Shown: piece after piece, positions 8,988 to 16,360 of the stretch
How the letters are laid out: each line of letters starts with the position of its first letter
How positions within the stretch are numbered: the stretch's first letter is position 1
Assembly (NCBI GenBank): GCA_021297985.1
Contig: JAJTGU010000107.1
Span: forward strand, 1-34,525
Direction: 5' to 3'
Length of the DNA: 34,525 nucleotides
From: Rubrivivax sp.
GTDB taxonomy: Bacteria; Pseudomonadota; Gammaproteobacteria; Burkholderiales; Burkholderiaceae_C
Translations under genes and position numbers: made by a program
Notes under the pieces: generated by a model
Told to the model about the DNA's origin: nothing
Databases searched by the model: none
Seen by the model: the letters and a program-made list of their open reading frames with translations, nothing else

Positions 8988-9647
8988 ATGTCCCTGCCCG
9001 CCCTCAACGTCTTCGAACAGATCCAGAACGCCGGCGTCAGCATCGTCGCCATCGGTGCCCTGTCGGTGCTGATGGTCGCGGTCGCGATCGAGCGCTTCGT
9101 GCGCTTCCGTGCCGCACGCCTGGTGCCAACAGGCCTGGTGCCGCGGCTCCTGCCGCTGTGGCGCGCGGGCGATGCCGCAGCGGTGGAGGCCTTGCTCGCG
9201 GGCGAGCGCAGCCTGCTGGGGCAGATCCTGACGTTTGTCTGGCGCCACCGCAGCATGTCGGCCTCGGACCTGTCGACCCGAGCCGGCGACATGGCCTCGC
9301 TGGCGCTGCGCCAGCAGCAGCAGAAGGCCTACCCGCTGGCGGTGGTGGCAACGGTGGCCCCGATCATCGGCCTGCTCGGCACCGTCATCGGGATGATCGA
9401 AGCCTTCCACGTCATCGCCTACGCCGGTGGCATCGGCGACCCGGCGCTGCTGGCCGGCGGCATCAGCAAGGCCCTGGTCAACACCGCGGCCGGGCTGTCG
9501 GTGGCACTGCCGGCGCTGGCACTGCACCACTGGTTCAAGCACCGGCTGACCAGCGTCGCGCTGGCGCTCGAAGCCGAGCTGAATCCGGTGCTGGACGGCC
9601 TGCTCCAGCCGGCCGGCACGACGCGCGGGGTCGGCGATGCGAATTGA
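8988..9647 (+). CDS. ExbB/TolQ/MotA-family proton channel protein
   Basis: 219-residue inner-membrane protein of the MotA/TolQ/ExbB family, which with an ExbD-type partner forms a proton-driven motor. Three membrane segments are visible at about residues 17-36 (VSIVAIGALSVLMVAVAIERF), 117-138 (AVVATVAPIIGLLGTVIGMIEAF) and 162-183 (LVNTAAGLSVALPALALHHWF), with a cytoplasmic loop between the first two. The second and third hold the conserved APxxGLLGTVxGM and ALxxTxxGLxVAxPA signatures. The gene overlaps the ExbD gene by 11 bases. ATG at 8988 has no clear ribosome-binding site, but the first membrane segment is correctly placed from it. The genetic setting, with a non-TonB third partner, suggests a specialised energy-transducing complex and not the general TonB system. 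Confidence 0.92.
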   Translation: MSLPALNVFEQIQNAGVSIVAIGALSVLMVAVAIERFVRFRAARLVPTGLVPRLLPLWRAGDAAAVEALLAGERSLLGQILTFVWRHRSMSASDLSTRAGDMASLALRQQQQKAYPLAVVATVAPIIGLLGTVIGMIEAFHVIAYAGGIGDPALLAGGISKALVNTAAGLSVALPALALHHWFKHRLTSVALALEAELNPVLDGLLQPAGTTRGVGDAN

Positions 9648-10065
9648 CCTCGGCCACGAGAACGACGAGCCCGAGATCGGGCTGATCGCGCTGATCGACT
9701 GCATCTTCTTCCTGCTGATGTTCTTCATGGTCGCGACCTCGTTCAAGCAGCAGGTCGGGCAGAAGGAAGCACGCGAGCTGCCCATCGTGCTGCCGAGCTC
9801 GGACGCGTCGCTGCGCCTGGCCGAAGCGACGACGGCCGAGCCGCTGGTCGTCGGCGTCGATGCCCAGGGCCAGTTCTACGTCGGCGCGCTGCGCCTGAGC
9901 GTGCAGCAGTTGCATGAGCGATTGCGCGCCGAGGCCCGCGCAGCACCCAACCGCCCGGTGCGCATCGAGGGCGACCGCCGGACGAGTTATCAGCACATCG
10001 TGCACGTGCTCGACCTGTGCGCGTTCGAAGGCTTGAAGCAGGTCAGCCTGCGCACCCGGCCGTGA
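9637..10065 (+). CDS. ExbD/TolR-family biopolymer transport protein
   Basis: 142-residue partner of the ExbB-like protein. A short cytoplasmic N-terminus leads into a single membrane helix, about residues 14-36 (IGLIALIDCIFFLLMFFMVATSF), carrying the essential protonatable aspartate D21 in the LIDCIFFLL motif, equivalent to ExbD D25 (family knowledge). The periplasmic domain of about 100 residues has the usual ExbD/TolR features: PLVVGVDAQGQFYVGALRLSVQQLHERL, then PVRIEGDRRTSYQHIVHVLDLCAFEGLKQVSLRT. It overlaps the upstream gene by 11 bases and the downstream gene by four (GTGA at 10062-10065), so all three should be translationally coupled and made in linked amounts. Confidence 0.94.
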   Translation: MRIDLGHENDEPEIGLIALIDCIFFLLMFFMVATSFKQQVGQKEARELPIVLPSSDASLRLAEATTAEPLVVGVDAQGQFYVGALRLSVQQLHERLRAEARAAPNRPVRIEGDRRTSYQHIVHVLDLCAFEGLKQVSLRTRP

Positions 10066-11417
10066 AGCTGCGGCCTGGCGCATCGCCGCTGGCCGCGCTG
10101 GCCGGCCTGGTGCGACGCCATCCGTTTGTGGTCGGCTCCTTGCTGCTCCATGGGGCACTTGGGGCGGCGCTGTGGTCCCTGGGGCCGAGCGAGATGCGGC
10201 AGGTGCAGATCCGACGCGACGAGGCCTTGATCCAGGCCAGCCTGGAGCAGGCCCGCCGCATCCAGCTCCAGCGCAGCGTGCGCGCGCTCGAGACCTTGCA
10301 GCGCGAGCTGACCGGCGGCACCGGTCCAGCGGCTGAAGACGCTGCGCTGCCCGACGACCCGGCGGCGTTGCTGGAACGAGCCCGCGCCGCCAATGCGGCC
10401 ATCCAGGACGCCGAACGGCGGGCCCGCGAGCGCGAGCTCGCGCGGCTGCTCGGCAACGACAACAAGGCCCTGCGCGACCGCATCGCCAGCACGCCGCAGC
10501 CCGCACCGGCGGCCACCACCGGCACTCCGGCGCAGCAGATGGCCGCCCTGGAGCAGCAGGCCCGCGAGGCCGCCGCGGCCGCCGAGGCGCGAGCCGAACG
10601 GGCCCACAACGGCACGCCCGTTCAAACCGCCGATTCGGGCGCCCGTTCAGGACAGGGCGGAGGCGGCGGAGATGCGAAGGCCGGCACAGAACCCAGCCGT
10701 GGCGGGGCTGGCGAGGGCGGCGCGCCGGGGCCGTCGGGCATCGGTGGCCGCGGGGGTGGCGGGTCCGGCACCGAGCTGGCCGGTGGCGCGCTGCAGCGTG
10801 GGGCAGGCGGTGGCTCCAGCGACGTCCGGCAATATGGCGAGCAAGCGCGCGTGACGGTACCCCGTGGTGGCGAACGCCTGGCCCGCGGTCGCAGTCTGGG
10901 AGCCGGCGGCGTACGTGCCGATCGCGTCTACCTCGACACCTGGTACACCGCCGGCCCGTTTGCGGGCGCCGACAGCCGAAGCCTCGCCACCGTGCACGCG
11001 CCTGAGCTCGGCGTCGACCTCGACGCGGTCTATGCCGGCAAGGGGGGCCAGCCGGTGCGCTGGCGGCATGTGCAGTCGGGGACCTACCCGCTGGTGCCTC
11101 AGCCGCGGGTCGAAAACGCCGTCTACTACGCCTACACCGAGATCCGCGTCGACGTGGCCCAGGACGTCTGGCTCGACCTCGGCGCGGACGACGATTCGAT
11201 GCTGTGGCTCAACGGGCAGCGCGTCTGGGTCAGCGGCGGCGGCGACAAACCCTGGTACCGGCAGCCGTTCTACACGCTGGACGAATCGCTGGCCCACTAC
11301 GGCCTGGTCGAGAACTCGCGCCGCGTGCGCCTGCAGGCCGGACGCAACACGCTGCTGCTCAAGCTCTACAACGGCATCGACCTGATGTTCTTCTCGGTCG
11401 TCGTCCGGCCGGGCTGA
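10062..11417 (+). CDS. Membrane-anchored coiled-coil protein with C-terminal beta-sandwich domain, in TonB position
   Basis: 451-residue protein without an obvious named family. GTG at 10062 overlaps the exbD stop in a GTGA coupling, which decides the start. Parts in order: short basic cytoplasmic N-terminus, one membrane helix at about 21-40 (PFVVGSLLLHGALGAALWSL), an Arg/Glu/Ala-rich probable coiled coil to about 185, a Gly/Ser-rich flexible region at about 200-265, and a C-terminal domain at about 287-451. The last part begins DRVYLDTWYTAGPFAG and includes LGADDDSMLWLNGQRVWV (W382, N384, G385) and VRLQAGRNTLLLKLYNG, the pattern of galactose-binding-like jelly-roll domains in which a D-D-x-x-x-x-W-x-N-G turn and G-x-N-x-L-L-L-K strand recur. 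No TonB C-terminal motif is present. Topology (N-in, helix, long periplasmic linker, globular end) is TonB-like, so I infer a dedicated output partner of the ExbBD motor. Confidence 0.8.
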   Translation: MKLRPGASPLAALAGLVRRHPFVVGSLLLHGALGAALWSLGPSEMRQVQIRRDEALIQASLEQARRIQLQRSVRALETLQRELTGGTGPAAEDAALPDDPAALLERARAANAAIQDAERRARERELARLLGNDNKALRDRIASTPQPAPAATTGTPAQQMAALEQQAREAAAAAEARAERAHNGTPVQTADSGARSGQGGGGGDAKAGTEPSRGGAGEGGAPGPSGIGGRGGGGSGTELAGGALQRGAGGGSSDVRQYGEQARVTVPRGGERLARGRSLGAGGVRADRVYLDTWYTAGPFAGADSRSLATVHAPELGVDLDAVYAGKGGQPVRWRHVQSGTYPLVPQPRVENAVYYAYTEIRVDVAQDVWLDLGADDDSMLWLNGQRVWVSGGGDKPWYRQPFYTLDESLAHYGLVENSRRVRLQAGRNTLLLKLYNGIDLMFFSVVVRPG

Positions 11418-11430
11418 GGCCGCGCTCGGC

Positions 11431-11463
11431 CCGACTTCAAACCGACTTCAGCCCGACTTCTCG
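11431..11463. repeat. Three tandem 11-bp repeats
   Basis: CCGACTTC begins three consecutive 11-base units at 11431, 11442 and 11453; the last three bases differ (AAA, AGC, TCG). They cover the 3' end and stop codon of the CBS-domain gene in the convergent gap after the ExbBD operon. Most likely a slippage duplication; it is not terminator-like. Confidence 0.7.
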
Positions 11464-11900
11464 TCCTTCTCGGGCCAGTCGCGGATGTAGGCCTTGAGCA
11501 TGCGGTTCTCGAAGTCCTGCGAATCGACCACCGTCTTGGCGACGTCGTAGAACGAGATCACGCCCATCAGCGTGCGCCGGTCCAGCACCGGCATGTAGCG
11601 GGCATGCTGGGCCAGCATCATGCGGCGGACCTCGTCGATGTCGGTGGCCGGGGTGCAGGTCAGCGGGGAGTCGTCCATCACGGTGCGCACGATGCGGGTG
11701 CCGACCGCGCCGCCGTTGCCGACGATGGCCTGGATCACCTCGCGGAAGGTGAGCATGCCCGCCAGGTCGCCGTGCTCCATCACGACCAGCGAGCCGATGT
11801 CCAGGCTGGCCATGGTCTGCACCGCCTGCATCAGGGGCTGATCGGGTGGCACGGTGTACAGCGTGCTGCCCTTGACGCGCAGGATGTCGGTGACTTTCAT
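11448..11900 (-). CDS. CBS-domain pair protein
   Basis: 150-residue stand-alone protein made of two CBS motifs, a cytoplasmic ligand-sensing module that usually binds adenosine nucleotides (family knowledge). First CBS: MKVTDILRVKGSTLYTVPPDQPLMQAVQTMASLDIGSLVVME, ending in GMLTFREVIQAI; second: VRTVMDDSPLTCTPATDIDEVRRMMLAQHARYMPVLD, ending in GVISFYDVAKTVVDSQDFENRMLKAYI. The acidic C-terminus (EKDEKSG) is unremarkable. Start ATG at 11900 is the normal CBS beginning. It is convergent with the ExbBD operon (30-base gap) and divergent from metY (121-base gap). No target can be named from context; similar proteins are frequent near TCA or nitrogen genes in Burkholderiales without defined roles. 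Confidence 0.92.
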   Translation of the reverse strand: MKVTDILRVKGSTLYTVPPDQPLMQAVQTMASLDIGSLVVMEHGDLAGMLTFREVIQAIVGNGGAVGTRIVRTVMDDSPLTCTPATDIDEVRRMMLAQHARYMPVLDRRTLMGVISFYDVAKTVVDSQDFENRMLKAYIRDWPEKDEKSG

Positions 11901-11970
11901 GGGCGGGTTCGTGCCGGCGGGTTGCGGTTGGGCGGTCGTGAGGCCTGACGGGCTGGCCAAGGCCAAAACC

Positions 11971-11978
11971 AATATAGC
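11971..11978. promoter_or_regulatory. Shared TATA-like element between divergent CBS and metY genes
   Basis: AATATAGC is the most AT-rich stretch of the 121-base divergent gap. Read rightwards it gives TATAGC and read leftwards TATATT, both close to a sigma-70 -10 hexamer. It is about 44 bases before the metY start and 71 before the CBS start. No convincing -35 elements are seen, so this is tentative. Confidence 0.3.
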
Positions 11979-12021
11979 CCACAATCTTCCGCACTCCCAC
12001 GACGACAACCCGCCTGCCGCC

Positions 12022-13323
12022 ATGCCCGGACCTGCCGACCCCGGCTTCGACACCCTGGCGCTGCACGCCGGCGCCGCCCCGGACCCCAGCACCGGCGCCC
12101 GCGCGGTGCCGATCCACCTGACGACGAGCTTCGTCTTCGAGAGCGCCGACCAGGCCGCGAGCCTGTTCAACCTGGAGCGCTCGGGCCACGTCTACAGCCG
12201 CATCAGCAACCCGACCAACGCAGTGTTCGAGGAGCGCATCGCGGCACTCGAAGGCGGCGTCGGCGCCATCGCCACGGCGTCGGGCCAGGCGGCGCTGCAC
12301 CTGGCGATTGCCACGCTGGCCGGGGCCGGGTCGCACATCGTGGCCAGCAGCGCGCTCTACGGTGGCAGCCACAACCTGCTGCACTACACGCTGGCGCGCT
12401 TCGGCATCGCCACCACGTTCGTCAAGCCAGGCGACATCGACGGCTGGCGCGCGGCGATCCGCCCCGAGACACGGCTGCTGTTCGGCGAAACCCTCGGCAA
12501 CCCGGGGCTCGACGTGCTGGACGTGCCGACCGTCGCTGCGATCGCGCACGACGCGGGCGTGCCGCTGCTGCTCGATTCGACCTTCACGACGCCGTGGCTG
12601 ATGAAGCCTTTCGAACACGGTGCCGACCTCGTGTTCCATTCGGCGACCAAGTTCCTGTCCGGCCATGGCACCGTGATCGGGGGCGTGCTCGTGGACAGCG
12701 GCGCCTTCGACTGGGACGCGTCGGGCCGATTCCCCGAACTGAGCGCGCCGTACGCCGGGTTCCACGGCATGGTGTTCAGCGAAGAGAGCACGGTCGCGGC
12801 CTTCCTGCTGCGCGCGCGGCGCGAGGGCCTGCGCGACTTCGGCGCCTGCATGAGCCCGCACACGGCCTGGCTGATCCTGCAGGGCATCGAGACCTTGCCG
12901 CTGCGCATGGCGCGACATGTCGAGAACACCCGCAAGGTCGTGGCCTTCCTGGCCGGGCACAAGGGCGTGGCCAAGGTCGGCTACCCCGAACTGGAAAGCC
13001 ACCCCAGCCATGCGCTGGCCAGGAAGCTGCTGCCCCGCGGCTGCGGCGCCGTGTTCAGCTTCGACCTGGCCGGCAGCCGCGCGCAGGGCCGTGCCTTCAT
13101 CGAGGCGCTGAAGATCTTCTCGCACCTGGCCAATGTCGGCGACTGCCGCTCGCTGGTCATCCACCCGGCCTCGACGACGCACTTCCGGATGGACGATGCG
13201 GCACTGGCGAGCGCCGGCATCGGCCCGGGCACGATCCGGCTGTCGATCGGCCTGGAAGACGCCGACGACCTGATCGAGGACCTCAAGCGCGCGTTGAAGG
13301 CCGCTGAGAGGGCGGCGCCATGA
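12022..13323 (+). CDS. metY: O-acetylhomoserine sulfhydrylase (homocysteine synthase)
   Basis: 433-residue PLP enzyme of the Cys/Met metabolism family, probably making homocysteine from O-acetylhomoserine and sulfide for methionine synthesis. Seen in order: FDTLALHAGAAPDPSTGARAVPIHLTTSFVF, the phosphate-binding YSRISNPTNAVFEERIAALEGG, S/GQAALHLAI, LDSTFTTPWLMKPFEHGADLV with the PLP aspartate, and the Schiff-base lysine K210 in HSATKFLSGHG. The insertion after the lysine (about GAFDWDASGRFPELSAPYAGFHG) and the length near 430 favour MetY over the shorter MetZ or MetB. The start is ATG 12022; an earlier in-frame start would extend into the CBS promoter region. It overlaps the next gene by four bases (ATGA). 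Substrate choice (O-acetyl versus O-succinylhomoserine) is not proven. Confidence 0.93.
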   Translation: MPGPADPGFDTLALHAGAAPDPSTGARAVPIHLTTSFVFESADQAASLFNLERSGHVYSRISNPTNAVFEERIAALEGGVGAIATASGQAALHLAIATLAGAGSHIVASSALYGGSHNLLHYTLARFGIATTFVKPGDIDGWRAAIRPETRLLFGETLGNPGLDVLDVPTVAAIAHDAGVPLLLDSTFTTPWLMKPFEHGADLVFHSATKFLSGHGTVIGGVLVDSGAFDWDASGRFPELSAPYAGFHGMVFSEESTVAAFLLRARREGLRDFGACMSPHTAWLILQGIETLPLRMARHVENTRKVVAFLAGHKGVAKVGYPELESHPSHALARKLLPRGCGAVFSFDLAGSRAQGRAFIEALKIFSHLANVGDCRSLVIHPASTTHFRMDDAALASAGIGPGTIRLSIGLEDADDLIEDLKRALKAAERAAP

Positions 13324-14129
13324 AGCTCAGCGTCGACGGCCGAACGGTCTACGCCTACACCGGGGGCAAGCCTTTCGATGCGACGCTGCCCGGCGTCGTG
13401 ATGGTCCACGGCGCGAGCAACGACCACTCGCCCTGGAACCTCGCGGCACGGTACTTCGCCCACCACGGCCACGCGGTGCTGGCGGTCGACCTGCCCGCCC
13501 ACGGACGCAGCGACGGCCCGCCGATGGCCGATGTCGAGTCGCTCGGCGCCTGGCTGCTGCGCGTGCTCGACGCGGCCGGGCTGGCGCGCGCCGCACTGGC
13601 CGGCCACAGCATGGGTTCGCTGATCGCGTTGCATGCGGCGGGCCTGGCGCCCGAGCGCTGCACGGCACTGCTGATGCTGGGCACGGCGTACCCGATGAAG
13701 GTCAGCGACGCCCTGCTCGCCACCGCCGCCGAGGCGCCCGAGCGCGCGATGGCGATGGTCAACGCCTGGTCGTTTGCCGGCCTGGCCAGCAAGCCCAGCT
13801 TCCCCGGTCCGGGCAACTGGCTGCACGGCGCCAACCTGGCCTTGATGAAGCGGCTGCAACGCGGCGTCAACGCCGGACCGAACCTGTTCCTGGCCGGCTT
13901 CGACACCTGCAACCGCTACCGCGGCGGGCTCGACGCCGCCACCCGCGTCACCAGCCCGGTGCACCTGATCGTGGGCGCCCAGGACCAGATGACACCCCCA
14001 TCGGCGACTCAGGACCTGGCCAGCGCCCTGAAGGCCAGCGTGACCCGCATCCCCCACTGCGGCCACCACCTGCTGGCCGAGCAACCCGATGCGACGCTGG
14101 CGGCGATGCAGCGCGCACTCCGCCACTGA
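13320..14129 (+). CDS. Alpha/beta hydrolase
   Basis: 269-residue alpha/beta-fold hydrolase, cytoplasmic (no signal peptide). The oxyanion-hole HG appears in VVMVHGASNDHSPW, the nucleophile S97 in the elbow AGHSMGSLIA, the acid probably the Asp of IVGAQDQMTPP and the base a His of PHCGHHLLAEQPDA. A cap region between about 130 and 195 is rich in Trp/Pro/Gly. It may be an esterase, lipase or C-C hydrolase; the substrate is not deducible. Its ATG overlaps the metY stop in ATGA, so the two are translationally coupled. MetX homoserine acetyltransferase is also an alpha/beta-fold protein, but MetX is longer (about 380) with a GGSMGG elbow, so this is not MetX. Confidence 0.9.
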   Translation: MKLSVDGRTVYAYTGGKPFDATLPGVVMVHGASNDHSPWNLAARYFAHHGHAVLAVDLPAHGRSDGPPMADVESLGAWLLRVLDAAGLARAALAGHSMGSLIALHAAGLAPERCTALLMLGTAYPMKVSDALLATAAEAPERAMAMVNAWSFAGLASKPSFPGPGNWLHGANLALMKRLQRGVNAGPNLFLAGFDTCNRYRGGLDAATRVTSPVHLIVGAQDQMTPPSATQDLASALKASVTRIPHCGHHLLAEQPDATLAAMQRALRH

Positions 14130-14163
14130 GCAACGTCCCGCAGCCCCACCGGGAGACCCCAAG

Positions 14164-14505
14164 ATGAACAGCAGCACACCCGCCAGCGCCGACCCGGTGG
14201 ACCCCAGGACCTTCAAGACCTTTGCCGAGTTCTACCCGTTCTACCTGGGCGAGCATCGCAACCTCAACTGCCGGCGGCTGCACTTCGTGGGCTCTTCGCT
14301 CGGCCTCGTGTGCCTGGCCATGCTGATCGCCGGCGGCGGCTGGTGGTGGCTGCCGCTCGGCCTGGTGCTGGGCTATCTGTTCGCGTGGATCGGCCACTTC
14401 GGCTTCGAGAAGAACAAGCCGGCAAGCTTCAAGCGGCCGCTGTACAGCTTCATCGGCGACTGGGTCATGTACCGCGACATCTGGCGGGGCCGCGTGAAGA
14501 TCTGA
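14164..14505 (+). CDS. DUF962 / Mpo1-like membrane protein
   Basis: 113-residue protein of the DUF962 family. The hallmark stretches are FAEFYPFYLGEHRNLNCRRLHFVGSS at about residues 21-46 and GHFGFEKNKPASFKRPLYSFIGDWVMYRDIW at the end, with two membrane segments between them (LGLVCLAMLIAGGGWWWLPLGLVLGYLFAWI). The conserved histidines (H30 and H39 in EHRNLNCRRLH, and H76 near GHFGFE) match those proposed as iron ligands in the yeast relative Mpo1, a dioxygenase in alpha-oxidation of 2-hydroxy fatty acids (family knowledge). Bacterial members are largely uncharacterised. It is 34 bases downstream of the hydrolase gene with GGGAG before the start, and is probably the last gene of the metY operon. 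Confidence 0.88.
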   Translation: MNSSTPASADPVDPRTFKTFAEFYPFYLGEHRNLNCRRLHFVGSSLGLVCLAMLIAGGGWWWLPLGLVLGYLFAWIGHFGFEKNKPASFKRPLYSFIGDWVMYRDIWRGRVKI

Positions 14506-14685
14506 GCGCCCCAAGCTCGGGCGTTCTCTTGATTGCCGCGGGATTCCCCGCCCCTGCAAATGGGGGGGGTGCACCCAGGAAAACCCGATGACCGAGATCC
14601 TGAAGCGGCCGGAGACTGATCCGTGACAGTCAAGCGCCGCCGTCATGAGCGTGCGCACCCGTGTCCACTCTTGGAGGAGTCGTCC
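14506..14685 (+). other. Upstream region of the PEP-CTERM gene with a G8 tract
   Basis: This 180-base gap holds no gene that I can support. A run of eight G occurs at 14562-14569. A weak GC inverted repeat (GCGGG-ATTC-CCCGC) lies at about 14538-14551. I looked for a sigma-54 TGGCAC-N5-TTGC promoter, known before many PEP-CTERM genes, and did not see one. GGAGGAG at 14673-14679 is a strong ribosome-binding site for the next gene. Confidence 0.5.
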
Positions 14686-15315
14686 ATGTCCCGATTCAAG
14701 CCCTTGGCCGCAGCGGCCGTCATCGCGCTCGGTCTTGCCGGAACCGCCGCCCAGGCCAACCCGGCCATCGTCAGCTTCACGCTCGGCAGCCAGTTCACCG
14801 GCTTCAACTCGGACGAAACCGTCGGCTGGAGCTTCCGCGTCGCGGCGGGACCGGGCGTGGTGGTCAGCGCCTTGGGGTGGTGGGACGCCACCCCTCTGGA
14901 CAATCTGGCGGCATCGCACGAGGTCGGCATCTGGAACGCGGCGGGCACCCTGCTCGGCAGCGCGACCGTGGCGCCCGGCGATCCCCTGACCGGCGACTTC
15001 CGCTATGCGGCGGCCACGCCGTTCGTCCTCGCGGGCGGGAATACCTACATCATCGGCGGCCGGGATCTGACCACCGACGGCGACATCTACAGCAGTGCCA
15101 ACGGCGCACTGTCGATGAACCCGCTGATCACCTTCGACCGCGCTGCCCGTTCGGCCAACGGCAGCGGATTTGCATTCCCCAGCACGCTCACCGCCACCAC
15201 CGGTGGCCGATTCGGCCCCAACTTCATGCTGAGCCCGGTTCCCGAGCCCGGCACTTATGGCCTGATGGCGCTGGGCCTGCTGGCCGTGGGCGCTGCGGCA
15301 CGTCGGCGCGCCTGA
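14686..15315 (+). CDS. PEP-CTERM sorting-domain protein, DUF4082-like
   Basis: 209-residue exported protein. Residues 1-24 are a signal peptide (MSRFKPLAAAAVIALGLAGT, cleavage near A-Q-A). The middle part resembles DUF4082-type beta domains: NSDETVGWSFRVAAGPGVVVSALGWWD, ASHEVGIWNAAGTLLGSATV and PFVLAGGNTYIIGG. The last 25 residues form a full PEP-CTERM signal: V-P-E-P-G at about 185, a hydrophobic segment (TYGLMALGLLAVGAAA) and the basic tail RRR. Proteins with this tail are processed by an exosortase (EpsH/XrtA family) and associate with exopolysaccharide or biofilm matrix (family knowledge); no exosortase gene is in this window. The strong GGAGGAG site decides the start. A perfect terminator follows, so the gene is probably monocistronic. 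Confidence 0.92.
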   Translation: MSRFKPLAAAAVIALGLAGTAAQANPAIVSFTLGSQFTGFNSDETVGWSFRVAAGPGVVVSALGWWDATPLDNLAASHEVGIWNAAGTLLGSATVAPGDPLTGDFRYAAATPFVLAGGNTYIIGGRDLTTDGDIYSSANGALSMNPLITFDRAARSANGSGFAFPSTLTATTGGRFGPNFMLSPVPEPGTYGLMALGLLAVGAAARRRA

Positions 15316-15340
15316 ACAGCCAAGCGGCGCTGGTGAAGAC

Positions 15341-15366
15341 AAGGCGGCCTGCGGGCCGCCTTTTTC
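15341..15366 (+). terminator. Rho-independent terminator
   Basis: A perfect 9-bp stem AAGGCGGCC (15341-15349) and GGCCGCCTT (15354-15362) with a TGCG loop runs into TTT at 15361-15365. It lies 25 bases after the PEP-CTERM gene stop and separates it from the isoaspartyl peptidase gene. Confidence 0.9.
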
Positions 15367-15397
15367 ATGGTGCACGGCCTTGCGCCACACTCGTGGC

Positions 15398-16360
15398 ATG
15401 CCCTCCCACGACACCCCCCTGCCCCCAGGCCGCCATGCACTTGCCTTGCACGGCGGTGCCGGCACCATCGCCCGTTCCAGCGCCGAAGCCGAGGCGCCTT
15501 ACCACGCTGCGCTGCGCGCCGCGCTGGCGGCCGGCGATGCGGTGCTGTCGAGCGGCGGCACGGCGCTGCAAGCCGTGGTCGCCGCGGTGGTGGCGCTCGA
15601 AGACTGCCCACTGTTCAATGCCGGCCACGGCGCCGTGTTCACCGCCGACGAGACCCACGAGCTCGACGCCGGCGTGATGGACGGCCGGACGCTTGCCGCC
15701 GGGGCACTGGCCGGCGTCACCACGCTGCGCAATCCCATCCTGGGCGCACTCGAAGTGCTGCGCGACGGCCATTGCGTGCTGATGGGCGGTGCGGCGGCCG
15801 AGCGCTGGTGCGCGGCACGCGGTGTCGCCAGCGTCGAGCCCGGCTACTTCTCGACCGCGCAGCGCCGCGCCCAACTGCACGCCGCACGCGCCCGCGACCG
15901 CGACCGCGCCGTGCTCGACCACACCGGCGCGAGCACCAAGATGGGCACCGTGGGTGCGGTGGCGCTGGACCGCCACGGCCACATCGCCGCCGCGACCTCC
16001 ACCGGCGGCATGACCAACAAGCGCCCGGGCCGCATCGGCGACACGCCTCTGGTCGGAGCCGGCGTCTATGCCCACGATGCGGGCTGTGCCGTATCGACCA
16101 CCGGCACCGGCGAGCACTTCATCCGCGGCTGCGTCGCGCACGACGTTCACGCCCGCATGGTCTACGCTGGCCTGCCCCTGGCCGATGCCGCACACCGTGC
16201 GATCACCGAATCGCTGGCGCCGCTGGGCGGCAGCGGCGGCCTGGTCGCCATCGACCGCCAGGGTCGCATCGCGATGCCCTACAACTCGGACGGCATGTAC
16301 CGCGCCTGGCTGCGCGAAGGCGAGTCGGCGCGCAGCGCGGTGTTTGACGACGCCATCTGA
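15398..16360 (+). CDS. iaaA: Isoaspartyl peptidase / L-asparaginase (plant type, Ntn hydrolase)
   Basis: 320-residue Ntn-hydrolase precursor that cleaves itself and then hydrolyses isoaspartyl dipeptides and asparagine. Family marks are ALHGGAGTIARS at the N-terminus, LFNAGHGAVFTADETHELDAGVMDG in the alpha part, and the autocleavage site before T184 in KMGTVGAVALD, which becomes the catalytic nucleophile. The later STGGMTNKRPGRIGDTPLVGAGVYA and STTGTGEHFIR segments form the substrate pocket and glycine loop. ATG at 15398 puts the conserved HGGAG near residue 17; a TTG 18 bases earlier is possible but unnecessary. No signal peptide, so it is cytoplasmic. No glutathione ABC transporter (gsiABCD), its usual E. 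coli neighbour, is present. Confidence 0.94.
   Translation: MPSHDTPLPPGRHALALHGGAGTIARSSAEAEAPYHAALRAALAAGDAVLSSGGTALQAVVAAVVALEDCPLFNAGHGAVFTADETHELDAGVMDGRTLAAGALAGVTTLRNPILGALEVLRDGHCVLMGGAAAERWCAARGVASVEPGYFSTAQRRAQLHAARARDRDRAVLDHTGASTKMGTVGAVALDRHGHIAAATSTGGMTNKRPGRIGDTPLVGAGVYAHDAGCAVSTTGTGEHFIRGCVAHDVHARMVYAGLPLADAAHRAITESLAPLGGSGGLVAIDRQGRIAMPYNSDGMYRAWLREGESARSAVFDDAI

Noticed and set aside
10062..11417. Calling the third ExbBD gene tonB
   Set aside because: No TonB C-terminal signature (YP-x-x-A, periplasmic Pro/Lys repeats) is seen; the end looks like a jelly roll.
11437..13182. 581-codon minus-strand frame across metY and the CBS gene
   Set aside because: It is opposite metY for most of its length and its sequence is low-complexity Arg/Ala/Gly-rich; metY and the CBS protein are clearly real.
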